DNA from: Anoplolepis gracilipes
Lineage: Eukaryota > Arthropoda > Insecta > Hymenoptera > Formicidae
Assembly (NCBI RefSeq): GCF_047496725.1
Contig: NC_132970.1
Coordinates: 16,648,501-16,712,500, forward strand
DNA length: 64,000 nt
Direction: 5' to 3'
Shown here: positions 12,530 to 26,881 of the stretch, piece by piece
Numbering within the stretch: the stretch's first letter is position 1
Layout of the letters: each line of letters opens with the position of its first letter
Program-made: the position numbers and the translations under genes
Notes under the pieces: generated by a model
Told to the model about the DNA's origin: nothing
What the model saw: the letters and a program-made list of their open reading frames with translations, nothing else
Databases searched by the model: none

Positions 12530-15500
12530 CGTGTATTTAATTTTCAGAGAAGCCGACATTGCATGAAGACGATCCTCTAATCGACGACAATCAACGCGGG
12601 CCATCACGGCTCCGCGATGCAACGATGCACTTTATTTCTGCGTTTGCACTTCGGGCCTTTCTCGAACGCGGCCTCGTTTATCCGCTTACCAATTAAATCG
12701 GTTTATTGATTTTCCTTCTCTCTCTTTTCGCGCGCAGTTTTTGTTTCCTCTCTTCTGTGTGTGTGTGCGTGTGTGTATTGCTAGATTTTTTTCTCCTCTC
12801 TTTTTTCATTAGGTATGTGACTATTATACTCTTGTCGCACGTGTGTAAACTTTTGCAACCTTCGGACGTTCAATTAGAGTTTTCTCGTTCTCGAATCTCT
12901 TTTACAGCATGTCCCGCGAGATACTATATCTTTTAATTCCAATGACAGATAATTTGTAATTAATTCCTTCTTAGATAATATCTCGAACGAAGCCGTAATA
13001 TTAAGTAAATAATGAAGTCCTGTTTATACTTTCACATAGCAAATAATTTGAAATTTAAATTAATCGAGAAAAACTCAACTCCAAGTTTGTCGCAAAATCT
13101 ATCACATTGAATTTAAAGGTAGAATATTTTGAGTTCCTCGACATATGTATGCAGTTTGTCGCCAACTATTCGTAATCTTCACGAACGACAGATGCTTTGC
13201 CAAGTATTCAAGTGTATGGGAGAAAAAAATTAAAAGATTAAATTTAAATTATTCAAACACAAATATAAATATTGTGATCGAAAATTTGAATAGGGTAGCT
13301 TTAAATATGTATATATCATTTTGATATCAATTTCGCGCAGAGTTTTCGTGCAACTGCATTTTGCAGCACATTTGCATCCTTGCACAAATGTCAAAATGGT
13401 ACGTCGGTCGCTAGCTGCTATCGTTTTCTAATAAAAAAAAATCACCATTGCACAGTCTCTTCTGAAACTTGATTCCTCGCATAGCGCGTATCATCAAGGA
13501 AATTTGATCTCGGTTGGCAGTGCATCCCGCATGTAAAAAATTGCAAGTTGCATGTAAAAAGATATTGAAAAATGATTCGTGCATCGACTTGAAATTACGT
13601 GTGTCAAGCTCTGCCTCTATATATAAATTCATGTTTTTGTAAATAGTACATGCTGTGTGTTACAAATCAACATGTGTTTCGCGATTGCGTCATTATAAGA
13701 AACAAAACAGCTTTTTTTTTTTTTTTTTTTTTTTTCTCTATTGAAGATTGTACCAGTAACTTTATAGAATAAATTAAACATCTCTGTGTGATTCGAGGAG
13801 ACAAAAATTTACGCCCCTTTTCGAGATAGATTTAATGTTTTATCGTATTATTATTATTATTATTAAATAATTAAATTATATTGATAATTTAATTATATAT
13901 CTGAATTAATTTTAAATAAAAGTTTATTTGTTCTAGAAATATACATCTCTCAAAGACATTAAAATTACACACATTTCAATAAATAGTAAGTTTAATTTAT
14001 AGTTTATAATCGAGACAAATAATACATGTGACAAGTCATGCATTGTATTACTTTCATATTATATGATTTTGAAATCCACATTTTCATTGCAATATGCATA
14101 TCTGGTATAATCTTATACTATTCTACGATATGTTCATCATACATGTCGCCAGCATGACATCCACATCTTTGAAAGTCGTTAATTAATAAGCTCGGCCAAT
14201 TGAGCCTGACTGTCCATCAGGAATGTATAGTGTTTTATAACGTGCGCGCTCCAATATTTCAATTTTCTTCAATTTTTTTCCACATCACATTTAGATGTTT
14301 CAGTAGTATTTTAACATGACTGCACATACTTATTAATTTCGTCCGTGATTTTTCCACGTCTTCGTATCGCAGAAAAAAAAAATTAGATGTTTTTATCGGA
14401 AAAATATTCTATACACATTCTCTTGTCTTTCCTACACATTAAATCGTTAATTAACACTCGTGGGACTCGAGAAAAAAGATTGTGTGTTTCGGACATGAGA
14501 AAGAAAAATTAAATGATATAATAATGTGAACAATATTATAATTGAAAACAATGTTACCAAATCATGTATAAATACGCGGGTAAAATTATATAAATAGTAA
14601 TATGTTACATCATGTATTACGAGAGTCGCGTGGAGTGACTATATTTTATAAACGTCACGCTATATTACATAACAGTTCGATTGATATATTCTTTATGGCA
14701 CGTCGTTCATAAAGTATGTATCCGGTTTTATATTTCGATTGTGCGTAAGATAAATAAATCCGCGGTCAACAAAAATAAATAAACCGTTTCAGTTTTTCAA
14801 ATCGTCAACTATTACGGTCACTTTATTTGTCCGTGCTTGTGTAGCTCAAACAAATATATAGAAAGTGTCGTTTCCTCGATATCGGATATCTCTTCAGCCG
14901 CGAATTCATTGGCGAACTGCTTTCGTTAACGAAAGTTCAAGATGAAATCGAACTAATAAATAAATAGAGTTGATAAAATTGAGATCACCGATTACTGCGA
15001 TTCCTAAATCTTTAACGATAAATACGAACAGTTTATAGTGAAAATTTTAATTAAATTTTAAAGCGTAAAATTCTTCAAAAAAATTCCAGCGTTTATTAAT
15101 TATAAACGTGTTTCGTAAAATGTTTTCTAAAATTTTAAAAAACATGATACACAGATATTGATCGCTATCTTGTGAAACGCTGATAATGAAATAAAAAAAA
15201 AAAATGAATCTGTTTTCTTGATTCATATCCACGTTTGCGTACTGAGATTACATTATGAATGTTTCTCACTTGTGCGTAAGACATTCCGTCAAATTTTTAT
15301 CGAAAGAAACTTGATAATTTTCATATAACAATCTGTTTTCGTGTCGTTATATGACACAATTCGTAAATAAGATATATCATTGTAGATATTGTAACGTTCT
15401 GATGACTATAACTTTGATAAATGCTCGCGGAAAGATGTTTGCTTAATTGTAAACCGTTCAAGCGTAAACTCGATTTTTACTTAATCGTGATATTATTAAT

Positions 15501-17578
15501 TTTTGCGAATAACATCGGAATCGGGTTAATTCGTTAATCTGCCTGGCGAATGAAAAAGGCGAGAGAAAATAAAGAATAATTCTCTCTTGTTATAAAAACT
15601 TTTAAATGAGTGAATTATAGATCTCCGTCTGAGAGAATGAATTTTGGCATACGCCGACAAGGGTCTATGCCAAAGAATCAAACTAAAATTAATTGTCAAA
15701 ATAGAGATTACGTTTCACATTCGTGTGAATCGATACGTTTTTGGAACGCGAGGTGACTCGGCAGCACTTGATGTTGCTAGATATCTTTTTCAAATTTGTA
15801 TAATATTGACTTGTCGTCATTTCATCTATAAGTATATATGGTTTATACTATATATATATATATATATATTTATATAAGTAAATTATTTATCTCTATGAAT
15901 TAAACGAGTATTTTATATTTTCGTGTCGGATCTTTCACATAAACTTTGAAGCAGTAAAAACGATTGAATTGATATAATTTTTAAAAGTTAACAGACCATT
16001 TTTTCTCAATTTATTAAATAGGAATCTTATTTAATAATCTTATTTTTATAAGTATATATGATTTATAGGTACTATATATATAAGTAAATTATTTATTTCT
16101 ATGAATTAAAGGAGTATTTTATATTTTCGTATCGTACCTTTCACGTAAACTTTAAAGCAGTAAAAACGATTGAATTGATATAACTTTTAAAAGTTAGCAG
16201 GCAATTTTTTCTCGATTTATTAAATAGGAATCTTATTTTTATAGGGACAATTTTTTTATCGTGAAAAATAATCTATTTTTCTCTTTTATTACATAAAGAA
16301 TTTTGCAAAATGTCGCGCAATATTATTCCTTCGTGAGGATCAATGCTGCCCGCGTTGGAACATCCTCGTTCTATATCGCATACGTGACTCATTTCTATTA
16401 CGAGTGCGGCTGGTATCAGCGCTTTTTAGCTCGAGTTATCACAGCGAGAATGTATCGCATGGCGTATCGCGCGCGAATTTATTACGTATTTTCCGGCATC
16501 CGTTCCTCGTGTTTGCGTATTTTTGCTGCCACACTCTCGCTCATGCCTCTTCGCTATTATATATACAGAGATTGCCCCGGGGTTGGCACGTCCTCCGGGC
16601 CGGCTGGCAAGGAAGTTTCCTATCACGGGAACGTGGGTGGATCCAGCGTGGGATATAAGCCACCCCCGCAGCATAGTCCGCAGACGAGGGGCCCGCCACC
16701 GCACTTTCCCCAGGAGCCGGTAGGCCCGCCGGCCAATTCCCCGCCGTTGCACATCAATATCTGCGGACAGGTGAACACGCGCGCCTCATCATCTCTTTTC
16801 GATCTTTACCTACCCTCTTTCCCGTTGATGGGAAAATTACTTAATTGTTACGCCGCAATTTCAGGAGAACGCGATGCGCGGCCCTTTATTGAACATGAGC
16901 CCCGGCCTTGGAGCCAGCGGCGTGGACATGGAGTATCGTAGAAACTCTCAAGGTACGTCGCGTTTCAATTCCTCCTGTCCGTTTATTCGCGAGTCTGTAT
17001 CGAATTTTTTTTTTTCTTTTTTCTTTCTCACTGCATAATTTAATTTGGCAGAGAATAACTTTGCGCGTTATTCCTCGATAGGAATATTGCAGCGATGGAG
17101 TTATGTAATCCCTCTTTCTTTTTAGCCACAAACCAGCTACCTCTAAGCCCCGTGCAGATCCAACCGTCGCCGCCGTATTACAGGCAGCCTAGTCAGGACG
17201 ATGGCAGAAAGGTGAGCGCACTGTTTTGTGTTTCGTACGTCGATAATGACTGAAGTGTCATTTCAGTGTCAATCTATATTTTCTGTTGAGTAATTTACGG
17301 AAGCGAGAGACAATGGTCGGTGGAAAGAGGTAGTAAATTATCCAAATTAATTTTTTGATTCGGCTAACTATACGATTTCTGACGATCTAAAAGTAAATTT
17401 TCAATTTTTCTTGTTTATCTTTTTTTTCCTGAGACAATTTGAAAAAAAAAACTTTTACTTGAAAAGGTCGAAATCTTGCGAGTTTTATTTTATAACGAGT
17501 TTACGCACATGATGCTTGTTTAATGTAATACAGTGAAAGTCTCCGATTACTTTACTAATGGAAAAATAGTTGTAGACG

Positions 17579-17615
<37 letters not shown>

Positions 17616-18749
17616 CCTGCCAACAAGTTTAGATTTTTTCCCGACAAGTAGTAGTACTGTTACTCGGAGTGGATAGTGAAATATAAACAATTTTATATTT
17701 TTTAGAGCGAATCGCCGTCGAGGAAACGTCGTCGAATATCCCGCAATGGCGCCGTGTCGGGGATAGAGGTCCGAGAAACGACGCCACCGGCTCCGACGCC
17801 GCCCCTGCACACAACCCCACCGCCTTGGGAATTTGGGGGCGCACCCCAACGGCGCTCCCCGCGCAATCACATGTCCACCCGCGGCAGTCCGACAGTTAGG
17901 AACCGTTATCAGCGGTACACGGACTCGTTCGGTCTCTCCTATCCGTTCCTACCGGGTCACAATCCCCATCAGAGTATCCATAATTCCCACCATGGCCTCC
18001 ACAATTCGCATCACAACATCCACAGCTCCCATCCGCACGGTCTGCATAATTCGCACCATAATATCCACAATCCGCATCAGACGCATCCTCATCCGCATCC
18101 AACGGCAGGCGGCACGGGACATCATCCCGCTCAAGGTGCGAACGCTCCCGTGGTCGTTGACGTGGGTCAGGTCGGCGTGTCTGGCTTGCCGGTTGCCGTT
18201 GGCGGGGAGCCCTTGTGGCATCCGCAAGCGCCGAGCTACAGGATTCCATGTCAGCTTCACAGCCTTTACACACCTCACGGAACGCATCCGTTCGGACACT
18301 CGTGCCAGGTAAATTCTCGAATGAATAAGTAAGCTACCTTTTTTTAGATGTACGGTACGGGTGCAAATCTAATTCGAGTTTATTTTAAAATTGAATATTT
18401 CGTTGCATTCAACGTATCAAGTGACATTGTGTCAATTTAATAATAGAGCATTTTTAAAGTTAGCATATTTTTTTAAATATATTGATAATAACTTATATTA
18501 ATATCAAGATTAATTGAAGGCAGTTTTTTTGAAAGGTTACTTATTTATCTTTTTAATAGCATAAGTAGACTAGTAGTTATGTTGTTTTCTTGTATGATGT
18601 GACTGTCCATATTCTTTTTTCTTTAATCTAAGGTTCTTTACTTTATGATAGAATAATCTAATTACTATATCAGGGCTACACATCGCAGTGTTATCTAAAA
18701 AAAAAAAGACAAAAAAAAATCAAAAGTTGTTTTTCTGAATTCTTACAAA

Positions 18750-18793
<44 letters not shown>

Positions 18794-20037
18794 GTACATT
18801 GTTCATTCATAGGTGACGCACCATCACAGTCACTATTCCGCTGCTCATCCAACGCATCCGGGTCACGGTCTGGTCGGTTCCTTAGTAGGTGCCGCTTCCA
18901 GAGGATATCCAACACCGGCTGGCGGTCCTGTAGCAGCACTGCATCACACACATGCGCCTCCACCACCCGTCCATACTACCGATTATACAGCACATCATCA
19001 ACTATCTCAGCAGGTAAATTTGATGGACACTTGGAAAAACTATTGAACTTAATTTGAACTGGTTTGCGCTCAGTTTAGTCATATTATGTCTATAATTTCT
19101 CATTTAATCTCTCTGTAGGACGTAAAAGAAATTTTCTATTTTTACCTAACTGCTAATTGTTGTTTTTCGCGTTTGTTTTTAGAGAGAAGTTGAGCTTGAA
19201 TTGATAGAGTCTCATCATCATCATAGAGTGGGCGCTGCGGCTGGTGCGCCGCTACCGTTACCGCACTCATATTCTCCACCAGCCCTTACGCAGGTAACAA
19301 CACCACCGCCTATATTCCTATCCGAGACGCGAAACAGTCAATTGGAGATGATGCAGAACAGAACTCGGCGAGTGACGTCCAACGTTTTGCGACGACCGAG
19401 ATTCAGCAGATGGAGGGGTACAACTCCATTACCACCCATGACGTATCCGGGATATCTACTACATTTTCTGTACGTAATGTATATTGTGTAATTGTCGTAA
19501 TACTTACTACGCGCAACAAGCCGCATAGTTTTAATAATTACATTGTTTATTCCGTAGAGCGATGTTCAGCAATCCACCGTTGTCCCCGTACAATCAGGCT
19601 GAATTGTCCTCGCCTGACTCCGTGACGGAGAATTACGAGGCGTTGTTGTCTTTAGCCGAGAGATTGGGCGAGGCTAAGCCGCGCGGCCTGACCCGCGCAG
19701 AGGTCGAACAATTGCCGTCTTATAAATTCAACGCGGAGACACACCAGGGCGACCAGACCAATTGCGTCGTTTGTATGTGCGATTTCGAAGCTCTCCAATC
19801 GCTACGTGTCCTACCGTGTTCTCACGAATTTCATTCCAAGTGCATTGACAAATGGCTTAAGGTAAGAATCATGTCATTTCTTGAAATTTAAATTTACTCT
19901 GAATGTATCTTTGTGTTGCAATTTACGCAACATTGCAAACAACGATATTATTTGTTTTACAGTCTAACCGAACATGTCCGATTTGTCGCGGTGACGCCGG
20001 AGAGTATTTCGGAAATAGCAGCGGCAATAGTGACTGA
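10524..20037 (+). CDS. RNF44: RING-H2 E3 ubiquitin ligase, RNF38/RNF44-like
   Basis: Nine coding exons join in phase: 10524-10807, 16569-16770, 16865-16952, 17126-17211, 17706-18308, 18813-19013, 19183-19469, 19558-19861, 19963-20037, giving about 709 residues. The C-terminus holds the RNF38/44 signature NYEALLSLAERLGEAKPRGL (about 609-628) and a complete RING-H2 domain with zinc ligands C653, C656, C671, H673, H676, C679, C690 and C693. The family transfers ubiquitin from E2 enzymes to substrates. The N-terminal two thirds is low complexity: poly-Pro/poly-Gln near residue 55, a basic RKRRR patch near 226-230 that could be a nuclear signal, and a His-rich repeat near 306-354. The start at 10524 is the first ATG of an open exon; an upstream start is not excluded. 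The family assignment is strong; whether it is closer to RNF38 or RNF44 cannot be told. Confidence 0.9.
10681..10738 (+). repeat. (CCG)n/(CAG)n coding trinucleotide repeats
   Basis: Inside the first coding exon of the RING gene, a run of CCG codons gives about seven prolines and a following CAG/CAA run gives about nine glutamines. Length variation between individuals would be expected. Confidence 0.85.
12461..12528. repeat. (GT)n microsatellite
   Basis: An almost pure GT run of about 34 units lies in the 5.8 kb first coding intron of the RING gene. It creates spurious Cys-Val and Thr-His frames. Confidence 0.95.
15831..16241. repeat. Tandem duplication, about 200-base unit
   Basis: The segment 15831-16032 is repeated at 16051-16241, about 220 bases further on. 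Both begin AGTATATATG and both contain GTAAATTATTTAT, GCAGTAAAAACGATTGAATT and TTATTAAATAGGAATCTTAT. They differ by few substitutions apart from a TA run in copy 1. The duplication lies near the 3' end of the first coding intron of the RING gene. Confidence 0.9.
17962..18106 (+). repeat. Coding repeat, His/Asn/Ser-rich
   Basis: Within the large fifth coding exon the translation repeats an IHNSHHGLHNSHHNIH-like unit several times before a HPHPHP tail. Codons vary (CAT/CAC, AAT/AAC), so the repeat is old at protein level and not simple recent DNA slippage. Confidence 0.85.
18752..18793. repeat. (CA)n(TA)n microsatellite
   Basis: A CA run followed by a TA run sits just upstream of the acceptor of the sixth coding exon of the RING gene (18811-18812). 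It takes up part of the usual polypyrimidine region. Confidence 0.9.
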
Positions 20038-20812
20038 CGCCAAGCTGACGATGTACACTAGCGCGAAGCGTCCCAGCCATCGAGGACACTATCACTACCA
20101 CACATAATGGAGATCCCGGTCGTTGCGCTGCTGCTATTTCACGCGAATCTCTGCCGTTAAAAGCATTTCTGTCGCTTTCTTGAACCGAAAGACGAATCGC
20201 CGATACAACATGTTCACACGATTCATTGACGATGAAACATTTTTTTCGACCGTTGAGAATGACGATTCTATAACCGGCTGAATCACAAGTGAGAATTGTT
20301 TCGGTGTACAAGATCTCGTCGAGCGAAAATATATCAAGATTGAGAAACGGTGTAACGTTTTTCCTGCTTTGGAAGAAATGTAGCGAGACGCAATAAAAGC
20401 AATTTAGCAAAACGACGAAATAGTCAAAAGACATTAGGGATACGACGTTCCGTTAAGTTACGACGCGCATTTCCTATCAAAAAGAAAGCAAATCACGAGT
20501 CGGAGATATTAATTTGTTTTTGTTTATAATGCTTTAATTAATATTTTAACGCTCATTAATTATTTGTATTGTGCTATTCTGCATTATCGGATTTATGTAC
20601 ATAAAAATAACTGTATACACAGATATCGCAACTTTCCATTAACGTTCCATTTTTTATAGTTTATCTTTCAGTCTTAGTGATTCTATGTACATATGAATAT
20701 ATATATTTGCATAAATACCCTTATACATATATGTGTGCGCGTACAAAGCAAGCGGTAGTTTTGTTTGGACTTAACCAAATGTAGAACACGAATTCTTTTG
20801 CAATAAAAAAAA
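20038..20812 (+). other. Probable 3' UTR of the RNF38/44-like gene
   Basis: The stretch after the TGA at 20035-20037 contains an AATAAA at 20802-20807, with another candidate near 20391. Minus-strand frames of up to 156 codons in this stretch have no domain and are taken as chance. The true 3' end may lie further right, as several more AATAAA motifs occur to about 21870. Confidence 0.45.
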
Positions 20813-23800
20813 AAGTGTTTATCGTCAGAGAGATAAGGGAAAAAAATTGTAACTTCCTACTGTTATATAAGCTCTTGTGTCTTTGTAGTAGACCAGCTAA
20901 TTATTTTATTATATTATAGAAATGTATATGTAAGTAAATTAAAATTACTTGGCACCTTAAGTGCGCAGTAGGTAGAAATTGTTGGATTTATTGCACCGGG
21001 ATGCCACATAACTATTTTATAAAATATCTATAGGTTCGTGTTTAATTCGATATTTATTTCTCTCTCTTGCGGCAATTAATTAATTATCTATTATCTTTTC
21101 TAAGTACGCTCTAAAATATGAGGAACGATTGTCATGTTGTTTTGCACATTTTGTAAAATCTGATTTAAGCGTTATGTTTAAATACGTGTGAATTTTGATG
21201 AAAAAATTATTTTATAATCGCGAGAGAGACCCGGCACGCATAATAGCCAAGTGCACACGAAAAAAAAAAAGATAAACGAAAGAAAAAAAAAGAGAACCTA
21301 AGAATATCGCTTCTGTTTCCTGCGTATCTACCTCTGATAGAAGAAACAAGACGATTCATATTTTTTTATATACACACATCTCATAAACAATAAACATACC
21401 TATGATAAGTGAAGGCAAGAGCGACCGGCTAAAAAAAAGGAGATTTCAATGTTTTGAAACATTCGAGAAGGAAACATTAATGATTAGAAGCATTAAAAAA
21501 AAATAACAAACGCTCGCTGAATTCAAAGTGCTATGCGGATATACATATATAAACTTTATCGAATGTACAGTTGAAAGATTCGTTACATTAAATCTTTCTA
21601 ATTAGGATTGAATGTACACAAGTTTCTCGGAACCTTTTGTAGAAGCGGTTACAATGTAGATCGAATTTTGCCACGAACAAGTTGTGTGCTTTTAGTTAAT
21701 TATATAACGCTTCCTCGTTTCTACATATGCTTTTACGCCAATGTGAGAAAATTGAGATTTGTTTATATTCTTGTTATTTTTAAGATGTTTCGTGTATACT
21801 GTTAGTTAGCGAATGTTATTGGCAAGATATGAATTGTTGAAAGCAGTTTCTTATATTTCAAAATTAATAAAATTACGGGGTATGTAATCTACCATTTTGA
21901 TTGATTTAATAATGTGTTTACATTATTTTTCATACGCTCTCCTTTTTCTCGCTAACACAAACAATCTTACGTATCGATTTTTCACGATAATCAAAGAGAT
22001 TTGCATATATGATTGTGACTGTGAACTCGATAGTCATTTTCAGATATGAATTTATCGACGAATGTGGCTTGCGTACGCGAGATTACGCATATGCAAAGCA
22101 ACAATTACAGGCTATAGTGAAAGACAATTGGCGAGAAATTTGATTCGATGTGTCTGTATATACGTGTGCGTATGTGTGCGTGTATGCGAAGAAAAAATGC
22201 GTTTGCCTCTGTACACACATTTTTTTTTCCTTCAGATACACTAATATTTAATATGAAAAATATTCTATGGTGTCTACATGCATAAGATGGATAGATCCAT
22301 AGAATATACAATTATATATATGTCGCATTTTGTAAATTAAGCTTCAATTAATTGCAATATCGATTGTTTTATAAAAGAGTGCTACTTATTATAAAAAAAT
22401 TGTGCATTATTACTTGGTGCATCAAGTTCTCTGTTGCAATTCTCTTTCGCGTTAATAGTCTTGTTTAAGCACGAAAGGATTGACGCACCATTGTGAGAAT
22501 ATGTGGAAAAAAATTCGCCCGCGATAGTTGATTCATCGGAATCGTTGCCTTCTAAAAGACGTTTCCCGATGGAACGCGTGGCAGTGCATGCGTGTGACAA
22601 GTGCGAATGTAATCGAAACTCCCTTATTCCAAGCAGAAATTTCAAAACATACACACGGAGAGCCTGACGTCTTCAGGTCACGCTTCCTCTTTCTCTGAAT
22701 CTGTATCCTTCCACTTTTTCAATTGCGTGCCTTTCTGTACACCGATGAAATATCAAGAGAGAGAGAGAGAGAGAGGGAAAGAGAGAGAAAGACGTGAGCA
22801 TGTGTTTAAGGAAGTGCGAGCGTGTAACGCCCACCGGTGTTGGAGCATTGAAATTTACATTTTTATATCCAGCAAAACGTTTAAGAATACCGAGGTATTA
22901 TCATTGAGATACACCGAGGTGTGTCTGATGTTTCACGAACATGTTGATATTTCCCTCCGACAACGTCTGAAATTTCTATTCGCACTCTTATTCGGCGTCG
23001 TGTTTAACGCCAAATGTAATCATCTAAACACTGGGCGTCTTATCCACATTTAATGCACAGAATAATTATTCGTCCTCGAACTCGTAGGATGACAACAGTT
23101 ACATTTTAGCGTTAAAAAATGACACGAAAGGGATAAGATGTCCAATTGCGACTCAATATTAATATTTTAAAATGATGCAACAAGATATCTGTTATTTCTC
23201 TTCGGCTCTTTAAGTATATCTTTTTCTACGCTGATTTTTTAAAGAGAAATTTTTTTCTCCGTATTTTCGCAAGTCGACACGTGATAATAAATTTTATTTA
23301 CGCAGGAACTTATCAATATTAACATTTTCGATCCGAATATTGATGAATCTTTAATTGATTTGATATGTCGATGACGTTAAGCGAGAATTAATCTTTTCGA
23401 GGATCGACAATTATTTTTTAACTTACATATGTATTTAAACGTTCAAAGAAAGAAAGAGAGAGAGAGAGAGAGAGAGAAAATGCTGATATAATAAAATATT
23501 ATAAAATAATGTCCATGCGATGTATCAATTGTTATCACGCATTGTTTAAAATTCTCGTCAATCTTATCACGTATTGATACATAGTCTTTGAAGGTTTATC
23601 GTTACTCATCTTTGGAGAGTTTTCATTAAATACTCGTCTGTGAGAAATCGCATATACGTAACAAACTATACTTTTAATAATGCCATACGGGTCTTGTTGT
23701 CACACATACAGCTACCTTACAGAAATATCAAAAGTCTTGCAAAGACGACCGAGCGAGCAGGCACCGTTGATCCTTCCTAGATGCATAAGAAGACATATCA

Positions 23801-26620
23801 TATTTTCATTGTGCACTCCTAAGACGCGCTGTCTCGCGTACTCTCTCTTTCTGTCGTAACGCAATGGTAGTAGGAGAGAAAAGCGAAGCGAGAAATGTCA
23901 GAGACGACTCATATTTAATTAGCTTAAGCTTGTACCAACAAAAACACGAGAAGGAACGAGCGCTCGATGGGCAGAAGGTCAAATTTGTCGATTACATACC
24001 GTGAAAAAATAATTAGTTAATTGAAATCTCGTTTTTTTTTTTATTATTATGTGAGACTATTCTATCATTAACATTTGTATATGCGAAATTTTCATCTTCC
24101 GATCTATTTATTCGAATGATGAAATATGACGACAAAGATAGCACGTTTAGTGTAAAAAAAAAAAATAGATATCTAGAAAACTAGATTCATATATGAATCA
24201 TTCATATATGAATCTTTTCACGAGTCACGAGAATAAAAGGCCATAGTTAATTGATAAAAAAAATTAATGAAATTTTTTTAACTACAGTAACCCTCTGCCC
24301 ATTTAACGTGTTCCTTAATTTTAGATTAAGATAGTATAATTTATCAGTAACATTTATCTCTTAAGCATACTCTTAATGACTATTGTATCTCAGTCGCAGC
24401 GAAAAACGCGGTCGATTTCTAGAACAAAATTCTGACGAAATAAACGAAATTGGTTATACACAATTGAATTTTATTTTGAAGTTTGAGAAAAGCGTTTTAT
24501 TCGCAGTTTACATATATATTAATATTATTTTAATTATTTAAAAAGTAAAACACACCGGCGGAATAAGAAGGCTCTTTGTCCTCCTTGTGCGAGAAATGTT
24601 CGAGAAATCGATCGTTAATCAGTACCAAAAGTAATTGTTCCGTATACTTAGCAGAAACCGCGAATTGTTTTTAAATATAATGATAAACCTGTGTATATGT
24701 GTGTGTGTGTGTGTGCAAATTTTACGGAGGAGGCACGCATTACACAGTAATTACACAAACAGTCAGCTGTACAATACAAGAACTTTTTTTCATGCAACAA
24801 GTTGCGAATAATTTAAATTCTGAAATAATCTAGAGAATTGATTATTAGGGGTGTACATTAATTCCCTGAGAAAAAATAATTTACAGAAAACACACAGGTG
24901 TCTGCACAGGTGAGCTTTTCTTCTTCTTTCGAGAAAAATTAACCACCTCTTATCGCTTTTACAAATAAACGTGTCATCTTTAATCGGTGCCTGAAAGAGA
25001 CCACGCTCTGTACTTGCATCTTACACGAAATACAGCAATACAATTTTTTCCTCAATCTCTGCTTGTGCGAATCGTGTAAAATATTTGTTACACATAGATT
25101 TTTGGTAGTGCATATATAACGAGAAAGAAAGGAGATGGACTCGCGAGCGAATATGTTTTTTCCGCATACGATCACTGTAATAACGCTAATGTCAATCTTG
25201 ACAAGGTCAACGGCGAAAAGCTCACCATCCTTTCAACGATAATCATATCAAGTGACCTGACGATAGAGGCTTATTTTTCATATTTCCGAAATACAAGGAT
25301 CGAGTCGCAGCGAGTTTTTAAAAAATGCAGAAACATCCAATCAAACACCGCTCGTAGAAGTAGAAGACACACACAGTCACTCTATATTTCAAGTAGAGTT
25401 CAATACTTCGGAATTCGCTTATTTCTCAATCACGGAATATAAAAAGAAAAATACATGTTTCCAAACTATTATACCTTCCTAAAAAAAAAAAAAAAAAAAA
25501 TCACAGATTCTTCGATGTGAAATATATTGAATTATTTCAGATTTATTATAAAAAACTGAAAGATTTTTAATTAAACTTCAACAATACATGAATTATTTTT
25601 CAATTAATGTCTCCATATAGCCATGAAAATTTATTTATAAATATGACGTTCAACAATCAAAATATATAATGTTGCAAATTGAAAATTTTTACCAATAATA
25701 GTAATATATAAAACTTAACAAGTTTCAACTGAAAAGAGTCTAAAAGAATTCTTCCAAGAATCTGTCGATGAAAGAAAGTCGGCGATAGTTTTGGAATACA
25801 TTCTGTAAAGAAAAAATTTGTTACATATCCCAAGAAAATAAACATGCTCTATATTATTTAATGTTATATAATTTTTAGTATTACGAACTGTCAACATTTT
25901 TATGAAAAAAAAAAATGATTTAAGATTTTATAAATATGTAAGAGCGATATATTTCTTATCGTTGCGTCCCTTTTCTATCATTATATATTCCAAGTGTGAA
26001 TAGAAACTTTCGAAAAACAATGTTGTGTAGAGGTATAACATTTTGAGAATTCGAGTAAGAGCTTCAATTTTATTGTGCGACTCATTGTCAATGATAGATA
26101 TTGTTAATATCGTTTTAGCGGGAACACAGGATGATTGTGTAAAGTTACGTAGAAAATTGCGTAGATACCGAATGAATTGTTTTTTTCGCAATTACGATTG
26201 CGAGATTATTAAGATCGGCAGGGAGTTGTGTCGTTAATTTTATTATTTACCTAACCAATCGCACAATAATCATCGCTGTTACTGCTGTATTAGTTATATA
26301 TTTAATTTGTCGATTAGTTGTTGTTATTAGAATTGTATTTCTGCTATTACTATTATTATTATTATTATTATTGATATCGATTATAGTTATGATTATTATT
26401 TGCATTATTAATTCATTTATTGTATTAATTGTTAAATTGTATCCGCCCCAGCAAAAAAAAAAGGAGAGAATAGGCTTTACTCGTCAGTCTGTGTTTTCAG
26501 TGTTTGGAATGTGTATTGCGACGCAAGTCGCGACAGAAAACTCGAAAGCGCCGCAAGAAACAGGCTACTGTACAGACGCAAACACATAACGATGCCAAAC
26601 ATTCTATATTACTAGCATTA

Positions 26621-26668
<48 letters not shown>

Positions 26669-26880
26669 TCTATTATTAATATTATTATTATTAATATCTC
26701 TATGTGATTATATACACCACTATTATTCTTATTAAAAGGATTATACATTTTTTTCATATGAAAGTAACATTGGTTATCATTTTTATTTTTGACTTGTTCC
26801 AGGCCGATTTTTATTAATATATTAGGTTTTTTCCTTAAAAAATAACTTTAAATATATCGTGTGTATGTGTGTGTGACTTT
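20813..26880. other. Intergenic spacer, no gene recognised
   Basis: AT-rich DNA with short GA runs (22755-22775, 23452-23477), a GT run (24698-24714), poly-A (25482-25500) and an ATT run (26616-26669). Open frames are all under about 110 codons and lack domains. Some GC-richer pieces near 22450-22850 and 23700-23950 could be regulatory, but nothing specific supports this. Confidence 0.55.
26616..26669. repeat. (ATT)n microsatellite
   Basis: About 17 ATT units form a pure run, which creates a poly-Tyr frame by chance. A second shorter run lies at 26347-26372. Confidence 0.95.
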
Positions 26881-26881
26881 T

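Noticed and set aside
19964..20434. 156-codon minus-strand frame at the end of the RING gene
   Set aside because: It overlaps the last coding exon and 3' UTR on the other strand and shows no domain.
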